Origin: JAAZIN01 sp964441025
GTDB taxonomy: Bacteria > Bacillota > Dethiobacteria > DTU022
DNA: 64,000 nt
Reading direction: 5' to 3'
Assembly (NCBI GenBank): GCA_964441025.1
Contig: CAYTXG010000002.1
Location: 147,111 to 211,110, forward strand
Part shown: one piece after another, positions 51,211 to 60,204 of the stretch
How the letters are laid out: every line of letters begins with the position of its first letter
Position numbering within the stretch: the stretch's first letter is position 1
Notes under the pieces: model-generated
Seen by the model: only the letters and a program-made list of their open reading frames with translations
The model's database searches: none
Told to the model about the DNA's origin: nothing
Translations under genes and position numbers: made by a program

Positions 51211-51369
51211 GGCCAACCACCTTGCAGAATGCTTGTGCAGAACAGATCATTGCCTTTTATTCACGGGCGTTGAAATATCTGTTTCTATCTTTTCAGCAAG
51301 AACGGTTCTTCTGCCTCCAAACCCCTGCTTGCTTCACACTTACACTTTATGATTAATTTTATCCTGGTC
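51211..51369. other. Spacer between the LCP-BIG2 and CapK-like genes
   Basis: About 160 AT-rich bases. Nothing beyond the CapK ribosome site is recognised; read-through is likely. Confidence 0.35.
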
Positions 51370-53085
51370 CTAAACCCCATCATTTTCCCCAGGTTCACCG
51401 GGTTCACCGGGTTCGCCTGGTTCCGATGTGCCCGCCATCACCGTAACCGTGCAGTCATCCGAAAACTCGCCGTCCTCGGTGACAATGGTAATCACGGCCT
51501 CGCCCTCTCCAACGGCGGTAACATAGCCGCCCGCCACCGTGGCCACAGCCGGATTGCTGGAAGACCAGATCACATTTTGATTGGTGGCTTTCTCGGGGCT
51601 GATGGAAGCAACCAGCTGCCCGACCTCCCCTGCCGTCAGGGTTAAAGAAGATTTGTTAAGAGCAACACCGGTGACCTTGATCACGGGCTCGCCCAGCTGA
51701 ACCGTCAGGCTGGCCCAGGGGCCCTGGGCCCTGAAATGCCGCACCTGGATCCGGTAGTGGTACGTATTTCCCGGCTGGACATCCTTATCCAGGAAGAAGG
51801 TCTCATCGGTATCCCCGATAAGCAGCTCTTCACCGCAGTCCTCAGCGCTGCGGTAGAGATCATAGACCACCTTTTTGGCATCTCCGGGCATCCAGGAGAG
51901 CAATATCCCCGAATCCTGCATATCATAGACGAATTCTTTGAGCGGCGGCGGCGGGGTGTCCACAAGCACATCCGCCGGCCACTGGGCCACCTCCAGGCCG
52001 AAGACCTCCTTGATCAACTTGATGCGGGAGGCCTGGTTCAAAACCCAGTACCAGATGCCGTCCTTGGACTGGCTGCCCCCGTTCAGGCTGTATGTTTTGA
52101 CAGTTTCGGCGGTCTTTTCAAAGGTGCTGGCATAGTAAGCAAGGGCGGCGATCTGCTTGTACGTCAGGTTGGTGTGAACATAATCCTTGTACACCCGGTA
52201 AGTCACCGGAATATACTTGAAACGCCCCTGCTCCTTGAAATGATCGAATGTCGCCAGAAGCAGATCCATCTGTCGCTTTATCCTGCCGATATCCTGCCCC
52301 GTGGCATCCTCGCGGTAACGTGCATAGGTCAAAAAAGTTATTCCATCAAGATCCTGGAGTCCCTCGTAAACAAGAACATTGCCCTGTTTATCGTGAATTC
52401 TCTCCTCCACCATGTAGTGGACGCCGCCCATAGCATCAACAAGCTGTATCACGGCATCCATGCTCACCGTCACATAGTAATGAATGGGGATATCGCCCAG
52501 CACATGGCTCACGGTTTGCAACGTTGTCTCCAGGCCGGCCTCATCCTTATCCTTTCCCTTGCCGAAGAAATAGCCGTGGTAATAGGAATGGTTGATCTTA
52601 TCCTTCACGTTCCGCCCGTAAATGGGCACATAGGAGTCGCGGGGCACCCGCACAAGCTTTACCGTGTCATTCTTGAAATCCACGGAGGCCACAAGGATCA
52701 CATCGGGTAAAAATAGATAGGCATACTCCTCGCGAAATTGATCGCGATCAAAACCTAGCAGCGCTATATTCACGATGCTCTTGGAAAACTGTTTATCCAC
52801 ATTCTCATCGGGAGCAAAATCAAAATCGGGATTCTTCAGAGCTATCTCCGGATTGGCTATCTGATAGATATTTATAACCACGAAAGCGGCAACGGCCAGC
52901 GCTCCCAGGCCTAGCGCAGAGCCAACAATAACCTTCCAATGTTTCGCGAACCACTCCCGGGTGAATACTTTTTTCATCGTCGAGCCCACCTTTGGGAAAA
53001 ATTCGCGCACCGCCCGTAATGCTTTTCCAACGGCGCCGGAGACGCCCTTGATTGCACCCTTGAATGTCTCTTTGATTTTACTCAA
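51370..53085 (-). CDS. LytR-CpsA-Psr (LCP) protein with fibronectin-III-like and BIG2 domains
   Basis: A 571-residue exported LCP enzyme with extra wall modules. An amphipathic N-terminus precedes the membrane anchor (about 51-72, VIVGSALGLGALAVAAFVVI). The LCP domain is at about 100-335 (VNIALLGFDRDQF, LVRVPRDSYVPIYG, INHSYYHG, and the RIKRQMDLL segment). A fibronectin-III-like domain follows at about 375-465, then a BIG2 immunoglobulin-like domain at about 470-550 (VTGVALNKSSLTLTAGE, WSSSNPAVATVA). The end is a GEP repeat tail. The extra domains probably contact the wall or glycans. TTG at 53085, AGGTGG upstream. Confidence 0.9.
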   Translation of the reverse strand: MSKIKETFKGAIKGVSGAVGKALRAVREFFPKVGSTMKKVFTREWFAKHWKVIVGSALGLGALAVAAFVVINIYQIANPEIALKNPDFDFAPDENVDKQFSKSIVNIALLGFDRDQFREEYAYLFLPDVILVASVDFKNDTVKLVRVPRDSYVPIYGRNVKDKINHSYYHGYFFGKGKDKDEAGLETTLQTVSHVLGDIPIHYYVTVSMDAVIQLVDAMGGVHYMVEERIHDKQGNVLVYEGLQDLDGITFLTYARYREDATGQDIGRIKRQMDLLLATFDHFKEQGRFKYIPVTYRVYKDYVHTNLTYKQIAALAYYASTFEKTAETVKTYSLNGGSQSKDGIWYWVLNQASRIKLIKEVFGLEVAQWPADVLVDTPPPPLKEFVYDMQDSGILLSWMPGDAKKVVYDLYRSAEDCGEELLIGDTDETFFLDKDVQPGNTYHYRIQVRHFRAQGPWASLTVQLGEPVIKVTGVALNKSSLTLTAGEVGQLVASISPEKATNQNVIWSSSNPAVATVAGGYVTAVGEGEAVITIVTEDGEFSDDCTVTVMAGTSEPGEPGEPGEPGENDGV

Positions 53086-53196
53086 ACCGCCACCTGCTTT
53101 CTTCCTGTGGATATCCGATCCAATCCGGATAATCTATTCTACTTCAAATGAGCAAGTCCTGCACTTTCCTCCAGATTTCTTCTTTGTCCCGGCGCA

Positions 53197-54321
53197 TCAG
53201 CGTTCCAATAAACCTCTGTAAATAGCCGCCATCTGCGGCGCCACCCTTTCAAAACTGAATTCCCGGCTGCGGATCGCCGCCTCCCTCCCCAACCTTTTCG
53301 CCGCCTCCTCATCGCTGAAAAGCTCCACAATCCTCCCCGCCGCAGCGGCGCTGTCGCCGCAGGGCACCAGGAAGCCGGTGCTGCCGTCAACAACAAGATC
53401 GCGCAGGCCCCTGGTATCGGTGGCCACAAGGGGCTTCCCCGCCGCCATGGCCTCGAGAACCGCCCGGGGCAGCCCTTCCCGGAAAGAGGTGAGCAGCGCA
53501 ATATCGGCCAGCTGCAGCAGGCGGGGAATATCTGTCCGGAAGCCGAGAAAACGGATATACTTCCCGATCCCCAGCCCGGCCGCCATTTTCCGCAGGCGTC
53601 TTTCCCCGCCACCCTCGCCGGCCAGCAGCAGAAAGGCCGGACCCGCCTTTTCCAGAACAGCCGGCCAGGCCTTTAAAAGCATGGCCTGATTCTTGTTGCG
53701 GTTGAACTCGCCCACGCACAGGGCCACCTTTGCCCCGGCGGAAATCTGCAACTCCCGGCGCAGCCCTTCCCTGTCGGCCTCTTCCAGGCCCGAGCTGTAC
53801 TGGCGGGGGTCGAAACCCACGCCGGGAACCAGGTGCACCTTCTCCGGCGAAAGCCCCTTAAAGAGGCGCGCTGTCCGGTAATCCTCCTCATTAACCACAA
53901 TGAGGGCATCGGTGCGGTAGCCGGCCAGCCACTCGGGCGGAAAGTAGAGCAGCCATTTCCACCAGGATGCGCCCCTGTAAAAGTGAAAGCCGTGCGCCGT
54001 ATAGATCAGCGCCCCCCGCCCCGTGCCCGGCAGAGCCAGCCGGGTGATAAAGGCGGCAATGGGCGAATGCACATGGATCAGATCATAGTTTTCCTCTTTC
54101 AATATCCGCCGCATGTTAAAGAATGCGGCCAGGTTCGCCGGGTTCAATACGCTGCGCGAGAAGCCTATCCGCCGGCAGCGGGCGATCCTGCCTTCCACCC
54201 TCCAGATATGCCAGTCGGGATAGGCGGCGGCATGAACAACACAGCCGCAATCCTGGAGCATTTCCATGTAGGGAAGATGAAAGTTCGCCAGATGGCAATA
54301 AAGAGTAGCCACAAAAAGCAC
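53197..54321 (-). CDS. Family 4 glycosyltransferase (GT-B fold)
   Basis: A 374-residue cytoplasmic transferase. The N-terminal half has LFVATLYCHLANFHLPYMEML and LIHVHSPIAAFI, then YTAHGFHFYRGA. The C-terminal donor domain includes LVPGVGFDP, ALLTSFREGLPRAVLEAMAAGKPLVAT with the EX7E-type pattern, and GSTGFLVPCGD. Similar enzymes extend undecaprenyl-linked glycans. GTG at 54321 is the best start, though no ribosome site is clear. It follows the initiating sugar transferase gene. Confidence 0.9.
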   Translation of the reverse strand: MLFVATLYCHLANFHLPYMEMLQDCGCVVHAAAYPDWHIWRVEGRIARCRRIGFSRSVLNPANLAAFFNMRRILKEENYDLIHVHSPIAAFITRLALPGTGRGALIYTAHGFHFYRGASWWKWLLYFPPEWLAGYRTDALIVVNEEDYRTARLFKGLSPEKVHLVPGVGFDPRQYSSGLEEADREGLRRELQISAGAKVALCVGEFNRNKNQAMLLKAWPAVLEKAGPAFLLLAGEGGGERRLRKMAAGLGIGKYIRFLGFRTDIPRLLQLADIALLTSFREGLPRAVLEAMAAGKPLVATDTRGLRDLVVDGSTGFLVPCGDSAAAAGRIVELFSDEEAAKRLGREAAIRSREFSFERVAPQMAAIYRGLLER

Positions 54322-54384
54322 TTTTTTCGAATTGTTATGACAGGCGATTTCAGATCTGCTCCTAAAAATGCTTAATCTTCAATC

Positions 54385-55773
54385 TCAAGGCAGCTCCGCC
54401 CTGGCGGAGGCGCCCTTCCTTTTTTCGGCCTTTATTCCCAGTGAGGATGTTTTGTTGAAAAGGGCCGGAATGGTGGACAGGATAATCTTCAAATCCAGCA
54501 GCAGCGAATAATCGGAAATATAGTACAGGTCATAGCGCAGCTTATCCCTGGTTTCGGAGGAATAGTAGCCCGCAACCTGGGCCAAACCGGTTATGCCCGG
54601 CTTGACCTGGTGGCGCAGCGGGTATTCCGGTATCTCCCCGGTAAACTGATCCACAAAATAGGGCCGTTCCGGCCGGGGGCCCACAAAGCTCAAATCCCCC
54701 TTAAGGACATTGAACAGCTGGGGCAGCTCATCCAGGCGGCTCAGGCGCAAAAAGCGCCCCGCCGGGGTAACGCGGTCATCATCTTCGGTGGCAAAAACAG
54801 GCCCGCTCTCATCCTCGGCATGATCCACCATGGTCCTGAATTTGTACAACACAAAGATTCTTCCGCCCAGGCCGACCCGCTCCTGGCGATAGACAACGGG
54901 GCCCGGAGAGCTCAGCCTCACCACAGCGGCAACGATTGCCATGGGCACAGCGGTGATCAAAAGAAGAACAGCGGTTACCGCCAGGTCAAGGGCCCTTTTG
55001 GCAAAAGCCTGGGAAAAGGAGAGCTGCATGAGCCGGCACTCCAGAATGGGGGTATCCTGGACCTGGGTGAATGTTGACCGGGCCAGGATGATCTCGTACA
55101 GATCGGGCACAATGAAAACCTCTTTCATGGCGTCAAAACTGCAGCGGATAATCCTGTTTTTAAGCTCCATATCCAGCGAGCCCGCCAGCATGACGGCATC
55201 TACATGGGGAAACCAGCGTTCGATCTTCCGCCATTCCTCCGGTTCAAGCACACGGGCAATTTCAAACATACCCTGCGGCAGCCCCATCAGCTTGTCCAGG
55301 GCCTGCTCCACCTCTGCATAGCGGCCCACAACGAGCAGCTTCTTCTGGCCGTGAATCCACATCTCCATCCGCCAGTGCAGCACTCTCCATGGCAGAAGCA
55401 AAATGAGCAGCAGGAAAAGGGCGGCGATAAATGTGGCTGGCGGTGAAGCAAAAGCCCTCAACCACAGGGAGATGACCATGCCGCACACAGTCAGCCCCAC
55501 CGCCGTTGTGATCACCGCGCGCAGGATGGGCATGAAGCCGTTTCGCTGTTTGGAGTAAAGATCCAGCGCATGCAGCAAAACCACCGCCGCCAGTGAAAGC
55601 CAAGGTGACATCCTCAGGAAAGGCTCCACGCTGAATTCCGGAATATTGCCGATAAACCTCAAGGTGAAGGCAAGGTAAAAAGCAAGGTTTACCAGCGCCA
55701 CATCAACGGCAACCACCATGATCAAAGGGATGCCCTTTAGCTTTTTTCCTTGAGAGCGGCTGCCACTACCCAT
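54385..55773 (-). CDS. Initiating sugar transferase (WbaP/EpsL-type polyprenyl glycosylphosphotransferase)
   Basis: Starts the repeat unit by moving a sugar phosphate to undecaprenyl phosphate. The 462 residues comprise four N-terminal membrane segments (about 20-125), a Rossmann-like central domain (KLLVVGRYAEVEQAL), and the C-terminal catalytic domain. That domain carries KRALDLAVTAVLLLI, SPGPVVYRQERVG, FVLYKFRTM and DELPQLFNVLKGDLSFVGPR. The start ATG 55773 has AAAGGAG; a GTG five codons earlier is possible. Confidence 0.94.
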   Translation of the reverse strand: MGSGSRSQGKKLKGIPLIMVVAVDVALVNLAFYLAFTLRFIGNIPEFSVEPFLRMSPWLSLAAVVLLHALDLYSKQRNGFMPILRAVITTAVGLTVCGMVISLWLRAFASPPATFIAALFLLLILLLPWRVLHWRMEMWIHGQKKLLVVGRYAEVEQALDKLMGLPQGMFEIARVLEPEEWRKIERWFPHVDAVMLAGSLDMELKNRIIRCSFDAMKEVFIVPDLYEIILARSTFTQVQDTPILECRLMQLSFSQAFAKRALDLAVTAVLLLITAVPMAIVAAVVRLSSPGPVVYRQERVGLGGRIFVLYKFRTMVDHAEDESGPVFATEDDDRVTPAGRFLRLSRLDELPQLFNVLKGDLSFVGPRPERPYFVDQFTGEIPEYPLRHQVKPGITGLAQVAGYYSSETRDKLRYDLYYISDYSLLLDLKIILSTIPALFNKTSSLGIKAEKRKGASARAELP

Positions 55774-55807
55774 TTTTGCTCCTTTCACCCCTTGTGAAGC
55801 AGCAACT

Positions 55808-56668
55808 TTATAATTTCGATTCCTGCTTCTTAAACTCCTTCCTTTTTATTTTTTTAATCCCAAAATTGATTACCGTTACCCAGAGTATCCCAAAGATAGC
55901 TCCCGCCACCGCCGACAGCAGGATAACCGGAAGCAGCTGCGGCGGCTCCTTCTCATCGGGCTCATAAATGGGAGTATAGCACTTCTCCAGCTCACTGTCC
56001 TCCTCTTTCTGCAGCGCGGAAATTTCTCCGGTTACCCTTCTAATATCGCTTCTCAGATTTTTTTTCTCAAGGTAGAGATCTTTGATGGTGGGATCAACCT
56101 CCAGGAAGACATTCAGGCCTGCGCCGCCGCCCTTTTCCAGAAGGGACCGCCACACCTGCGAAATTTTCTCATAATATTCGGCGATAAATTCGTCATCCAT
56201 CAGTTCGTCAATGGTCTCTATTCTCTCTTCGCTGTTTTTGATGAACCCTTCCAGGTAGGCAACCCGTTCATCGCGGGCATACTCAAGCGTGCGCATGCTG
56301 ATCCCATTGCCGATGGCGGATACCTGCTCCGCATCGCTGCCGAGAAAGCTGAGATAGATTTTCCTGCCCCCCTCGTCTATGGCGATGGAAAGTTGCTTAT
56401 CCATCTGCGCCATGTTCTCTTCGGAAGCATCGATGTTCAGCTCCCGGCAGACCTGGGCCAGGATGCTGCGGCGGATCAGGATATCATATTCCGCCACTTT
56501 CGAGCTGTCATAAGGGATGGATATAGCCGTCTGAATATTATACTTTACCGGCGCCAGCAGGTACACTGCCGGAATGACAATGACCATGAAGATGATCCCC
56601 GCCAAAAGGATCTTCTTTCTCGAGGCCACAATAAAATTCCAGATATCCCTGAGTGTAAGTCTCTCCAT
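55808..56668 (-). CDS. Wzz/YveK-like chain-length or assembly protein
   Basis: A 286-residue protein with two membrane segments, at about 20-38 (ILLAGIIFMVIVIPAVYLLA) and 247-270, and an external coiled-coil-like domain between. This is the layout of Wzz and the YveK-type partner of bacterial tyrosine kinases. No kinase domain or tyrosine-rich tail follows. It should control polymer length with the Wzy-like protein two genes upstream. Confidence 0.82.
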   Translation of the reverse strand: MERLTLRDIWNFIVASRKKILLAGIIFMVIVIPAVYLLAPVKYNIQTAISIPYDSSKVAEYDILIRRSILAQVCRELNIDASEENMAQMDKQLSIAIDEGGRKIYLSFLGSDAEQVSAIGNGISMRTLEYARDERVAYLEGFIKNSEERIETIDELMDDEFIAEYYEKISQVWRSLLEKGGGAGLNVFLEVDPTIKDLYLEKKNLRSDIRRVTGEISALQKEEDSELEKCYTPIYEPDEKEPPQLLPVILLSAVAGAIFGILWVTVINFGIKKIKRKEFKKQESKL

Positions 56669-56701
56669 AGCTCTTCAATCCCCTTTCACTCTAAAAAATG
56701 A

Positions 56702-57739
56702 TCAATTAATGCTCTTGCCGGCAGATTCTTTTACCTGCCTGTATTGTATCTGAAAAGGACGGTAAGCGCCCCAGCCGCTGAAAAACTGGATCACCGTCCC
56801 CAGGTGGACAAGATAATAATACCACTTTTTTTCAACTGCAAAATAAAGCGCCAGGAGCCCGTTCATCACTAGCGGCAGCGGTTTCCAGATAAAAAAGCCC
56901 GGCAGCGAAAGGAGCAGCCCGATGAAAACCAGGAATGGCCCGGGATAGAACCGGATCAGACCGCCCAGGTTACCCTGCCGCAGGCGGGACATGATCAGCT
57001 GATTGGCGCCCAGGTAGGAGCCCCTCTCCCTCCAGGGCCATAGAACCGCCTGCAGCTTGCTCCTCAAGGGCAGATGGGGCGTGAAATGATCGGCCATGGG
57101 CAGCTCTATCGCCCGGATCTGTAGACCCAGACCCCGGATCCGGCTGTACAGATCGATCTCCTCCAGCTGCGACACCGCCGGGTCCCAGTTGCCCGCCCGC
57201 AGAACGGCCTCCCGCAGGTACAGCACTGCGCCCCCGTGATAATCGGCGGTGCGCCCCCAGGGCTCCTCCTCGCCGGAAAAAGAAGCCGGCAGGCAGACAT
57301 TGTCGCTGCTGGAGACAATATCGCCGCCCTCTCCCAAAAAGCGGCTGCAGGTTTTACCCACAAAGCCCACCGTCCCCGGAGGCATCCCGCCCTCCTCCCT
57401 CCTGAGGCGATGAAGAAATTCAACAAATTCCTTTTGCAGCACCATATCCCCGTCAAGATAGAGTATCCACCTGCCCGCAGTCTCCAGGGTGCCGGCGCAG
57501 CGGCCCGAAGCGGGGCAGAGACAGGGGTTGGCCTCCAGCGAATAAACATTCGCGCCATGCTCTAAAGCAATGCCGATGCTCTCATCGGTGGAAAGGGAGT
57601 CCACATAGATCCACTCCACATCCTCCGCGCGGGGCAGGGAACGGAACAGGGCCGGCAGCGTTTTCCCCTCATTGCGCCCGATGACCACCACCGAAAGCCA
57701 TACCGGTGCGTTTCCTTCACTGCGACAGCAGATCTGCAC
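56702..57739 (-). CDS. Family 2 glycosyltransferase with C-terminal membrane segments
   Basis: A 345-residue GT-A enzyme. LSVVVIGRNEGKTLPALFRSL opens the catalytic domain, with WIYVDSLSTDESI, WILYLDGDMVLQKEF (metal-binding DGD) and QLEEIDLYSRIR. Two hydrophobic segments near the C-terminus (about 265-310) anchor it. The GTG at 57739 has GGGAG six bases upstream and overlaps the Wzy gene by 23 bases. The longer upstream frame is a shadow of that gene. Confidence 0.85.
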   Translation of the reverse strand: MQICCRSEGNAPVWLSVVVIGRNEGKTLPALFRSLPRAEDVEWIYVDSLSTDESIGIALEHGANVYSLEANPCLCPASGRCAGTLETAGRWILYLDGDMVLQKEFVEFLHRLRREEGGMPPGTVGFVGKTCSRFLGEGGDIVSSSDNVCLPASFSGEEEPWGRTADYHGGAVLYLREAVLRAGNWDPAVSQLEEIDLYSRIRGLGLQIRAIELPMADHFTPHLPLRSKLQAVLWPWRERGSYLGANQLIMSRLRQGNLGGLIRFYPGPFLVFIGLLLSLPGFFIWKPLPLVMNGLLALYFAVEKKWYYYLVHLGTVIQFFSGWGAYRPFQIQYRQVKESAGKSIN

Positions 57740-59042
57740 GGTTTGCTCCCCTTCCTTCCCTGCTCTCCGCAGCGCCCCTGGTTCCGAGAAAACGGTACAG
57801 CGACAGATAAAGGCCGGTGAAGAATATAAAGGTAAAATTTGTCGGCAGAATATGATTGAACAGGCTGGGGATGGAGGCGCAAAGCGAAACAATAAAAAGG
57901 ATCTTCAGGAAAACGAGCTCCCGCAGGCTGATCATCTTCTGCAGATAGCGGCGGCGGGTATCCCACAGGGGGTAGAGCAGCACCAGGGCCAGAGTGCCCA
58001 GAAGGATCAGGCCGGCAAGGTAGCCGAATTCAAAGATATATTCAACCACAAAATTGTGTGGAAATATGGAAAGGTGGACATGGGAGGGCCAGGCTTCGAT
58101 GCCGTAGCCGAAAAGAAAGTTGAAGGCCTTCCCCCGAAAGATTAACCGCAGCCCTTCCGAAACCGCGCTGATCCGGCAGGACCCTCCCCCTTTGCCGGTC
58201 AGGTCGGTAATGCGAAGGCTCAGATATTCATATTTGCTTAATAAAACGCCCAGGGCGCCCAAAGCCGCGGCAGAGAGTACATAGAAATAAGTTCTTTTCA
58301 GCCTGTCAAGGTGCGGAAACAGCAGGAGGCAGAACAGGGCCGCTCCGGCGGCCAGCATGACAAAGCCCCCCCGCGAACCGCTCCAGACGAGCATGAGCAG
58401 CATGAGCACGATTCCGGCGAAACAGAGTATTTTTGCCCACACCGGTATCTCTTCAAAAAATACGATGAAAAAGAGTACCAGGATAACCACCACCACATTC
58501 TTGGCAAATTCATTGGGATCCCCCATCAACCCATAGGCGCGATGATAAAGGGTCATTGTAAGCAGCGAACCGGTAGTATAGTAGCTGTAGAGCTGCTGGT
58601 ACGAGAATACAGGGACGGCTGTCAGGCACACCATGTAAACAATCTTCGTGAGGGTCCGCTCCGGCAATGCAAGAAAATACAGGCACAGCAGCAGAAAATG
58701 CATCGTAATGTATGAGAGAATTTTCATTCCCCACTGCAGGGGGGGGGCGGGAGAATAAAAATAGGAGAGCCCCATCAATACGGTAACGAATGCAACCCAG
58801 AGCAGGACTGAAAGCTCGCTGCCCTTTAACAGCGGTTCATCGCTGTTTGGAAAGAGCCTTATCTTGAATCTCCCGGCTCCGCTGTCCACAAAAAGATAAC
58901 GCATGATGAATAGAAAGGCGATAAAAAAGACCACCGCGGCAAACAGGTAACTGAAATTGACGGTATCATGCCAGATGCCTCCCCGGAGAGAGAACAGGGG
59001 GGTAAAAGCAAGGCCTATAAGCAGTGCCGCTGTATTCTTCAT
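57717..59042 (-). CDS. O-antigen ligase/polymerase-like membrane protein (Wzy type)
   Basis: A 441-residue polytopic protein with about 11-12 hydrophobic segments. LVWSGSRGGFVMLAAGAAL is the Wzy_C/O-antigen ligase signature, and GYGIEAWPSHVHLSIFPHNFVVEYIFEFGYLAG gives the typical large outer loop with His and Arg/Asn. It should polymerise repeat units outside the membrane. ATG 59042 has GGAGGG eight bases upstream and lies four bases after the preceding stop. Confidence 0.9.
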   Translation of the reverse strand: MKNTAALLIGLAFTPLFSLRGGIWHDTVNFSYLFAAVVFFIAFLFIMRYLFVDSGAGRFKIRLFPNSDEPLLKGSELSVLLWVAFVTVLMGLSYFYSPAPPLQWGMKILSYITMHFLLLCLYFLALPERTLTKIVYMVCLTAVPVFSYQQLYSYYTTGSLLTMTLYHRAYGLMGDPNEFAKNVVVVILVLFFIVFFEEIPVWAKILCFAGIVLMLLMLVWSGSRGGFVMLAAGAALFCLLLFPHLDRLKRTYFYVLSAAALGALGVLLSKYEYLSLRITDLTGKGGGSCRISAVSEGLRLIFRGKAFNFLFGYGIEAWPSHVHLSIFPHNFVVEYIFEFGYLAGLILLGTLALVLLYPLWDTRRRYLQKMISLRELVFLKILFIVSLCASIPSLFNHILPTNFTFIFFTGLYLSLYRFLGTRGAAESREGRGANRADLLSQ

Positions 59043-59046
59043 CCGT

Positions 59047-60204
59047 TCAACCCTCCTGCCCTTCAAACAATATTTCCCTTGCCAGCTGAAACCTTTTTTC
59101 CCAGGTATGATTTCGCGCGTACTCAATGAGCCGTTCCGCAGCGGCCGCTTTACCCTCCATGGCCTTTTCAAGGGCCCGGCAAAAGCCGGAGGCATCGTCA
59201 TAGGTATGCAGAGGCCCCTGCAGCGCCAGCAGCTCGCGCATCCTGGAAGCAACCACAGGCAGACCGCAGGCCAGGTATTCATAATACTTGATGGGGTTGA
59301 TGGCATGCGTCAGCGGCGTAAGCTCGAAGGGAATGATCCCGGCGGCGCAGCGCCGCAGGTAAAGCGGTATCCGGCTATGGGGCCGCCCGCCCAGGTAAGT
59401 AAAATTAGCGTAGCGATCCCAGGAGTTTATTCTCTCCCTGACATGGCTGTTCTTGACAGCGCCGATGATCAAAAAATGACACTCCGGCATTCGTTCCAGG
59501 GCATATTCAAGGAGATCGCAGTCAAACCATGCATCAAGGGTGCCCACAAAGACAGCCACCTTTTCAGCAGGGGGAAAATCATCGGGCGGCTGGCCCTCCT
59601 GCACAAAAAATTCTTCGCTGACCCCGTTGGGCAGGTAGTGCACACCCTCCCCCTTGATCTTTACGGCATAATCATACAGCTCCCGCGAGGTGGCCAGGAC
59701 GGCGTCCACGCGGCGGATCAGCTCTTCCTGCAGCTCCAGCACACTCCCCGGCATCCTGCTGAACTGGTCCAGCCTGTCGGCCAGCCTGAAGCAGCTCCTG
59801 CGGTGCGGCAAAATGTCGAGCAGGCCCAGCGCCGCCGGGTTGGCGCACCAGATCAGCTCCGCTTCGTCAAAACCGGCCCTCTTCAGCCGGCGGCGCAGCG
59901 GTGGAATGCAAAACCGAAAATGGCTCCTTCCTGCAAAAGCGGCGCCGAAAAAGGGCAGCCGGTAGTAGGGCATCAGCGTCAGCGGCACCAGCCAGGAGAT
60001 TCCCCCGTATTCCCGCACCCCTTTTAAACAGAGCCCGAAGCGCTTCCTGTTGGCGCCGTCCAGCTTGAACAGGTGCAGCGGGCTCACGGCCGGTCCCAGC
60101 CAGAGACAGCTTTCACCGGCTTCCCGGAACCGCCGGATATACTGGTGCGAACCCAGGGGATCGGCATAATCAAGATCATGCGCCTCCACAAAAAGAACCC
60201 TCAA
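59047..60204 (-). CDS. Family 4-like glycosyltransferase
   Basis: A 385-residue GT-B enzyme. RVLFVEAHDLDYADPLGSHQ starts the N-terminal domain. YLPNGVSEEFF, VAVFVGTLDAWFD, FTYLGGRPHSRIPLYLRRC and INPIKYYEYLACGLPVVAS form the C-terminal donor-binding half, with the acidic pair in KYYEYLACG. The start is TTG at 60204, with AGGAGG upstream. It lies between the heparinase-like and polymerase genes. Confidence 0.88.
   Translation of the reverse strand: MRVLFVEAHDLDYADPLGSHQYIRRFREAGESCLWLGPAVSPLHLFKLDGANRKRFGLCLKGVREYGGISWLVPLTLMPYYRLPFFGAAFAGRSHFRFCIPPLRRRLKRAGFDEAELIWCANPAALGLLDILPHRRSCFRLADRLDQFSRMPGSVLELQEELIRRVDAVLATSRELYDYAVKIKGEGVHYLPNGVSEEFFVQEGQPPDDFPPAEKVAVFVGTLDAWFDCDLLEYALERMPECHFLIIGAVKNSHVRERINSWDRYANFTYLGGRPHSRIPLYLRRCAAGIIPFELTPLTHAINPIKYYEYLACGLPVVASRMRELLALQGPLHTYDDASGFCRALEKAMEGKAAAAERLIEYARNHTWEKRFQLAREILFEGQEG

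Noticed and set aside
51391..51425. Short tandem DNA repeat as a separate element
   Set aside because: It encodes the GEPGEPGEPGE tail of the LCP-BIG2 protein and is explained by the protein.
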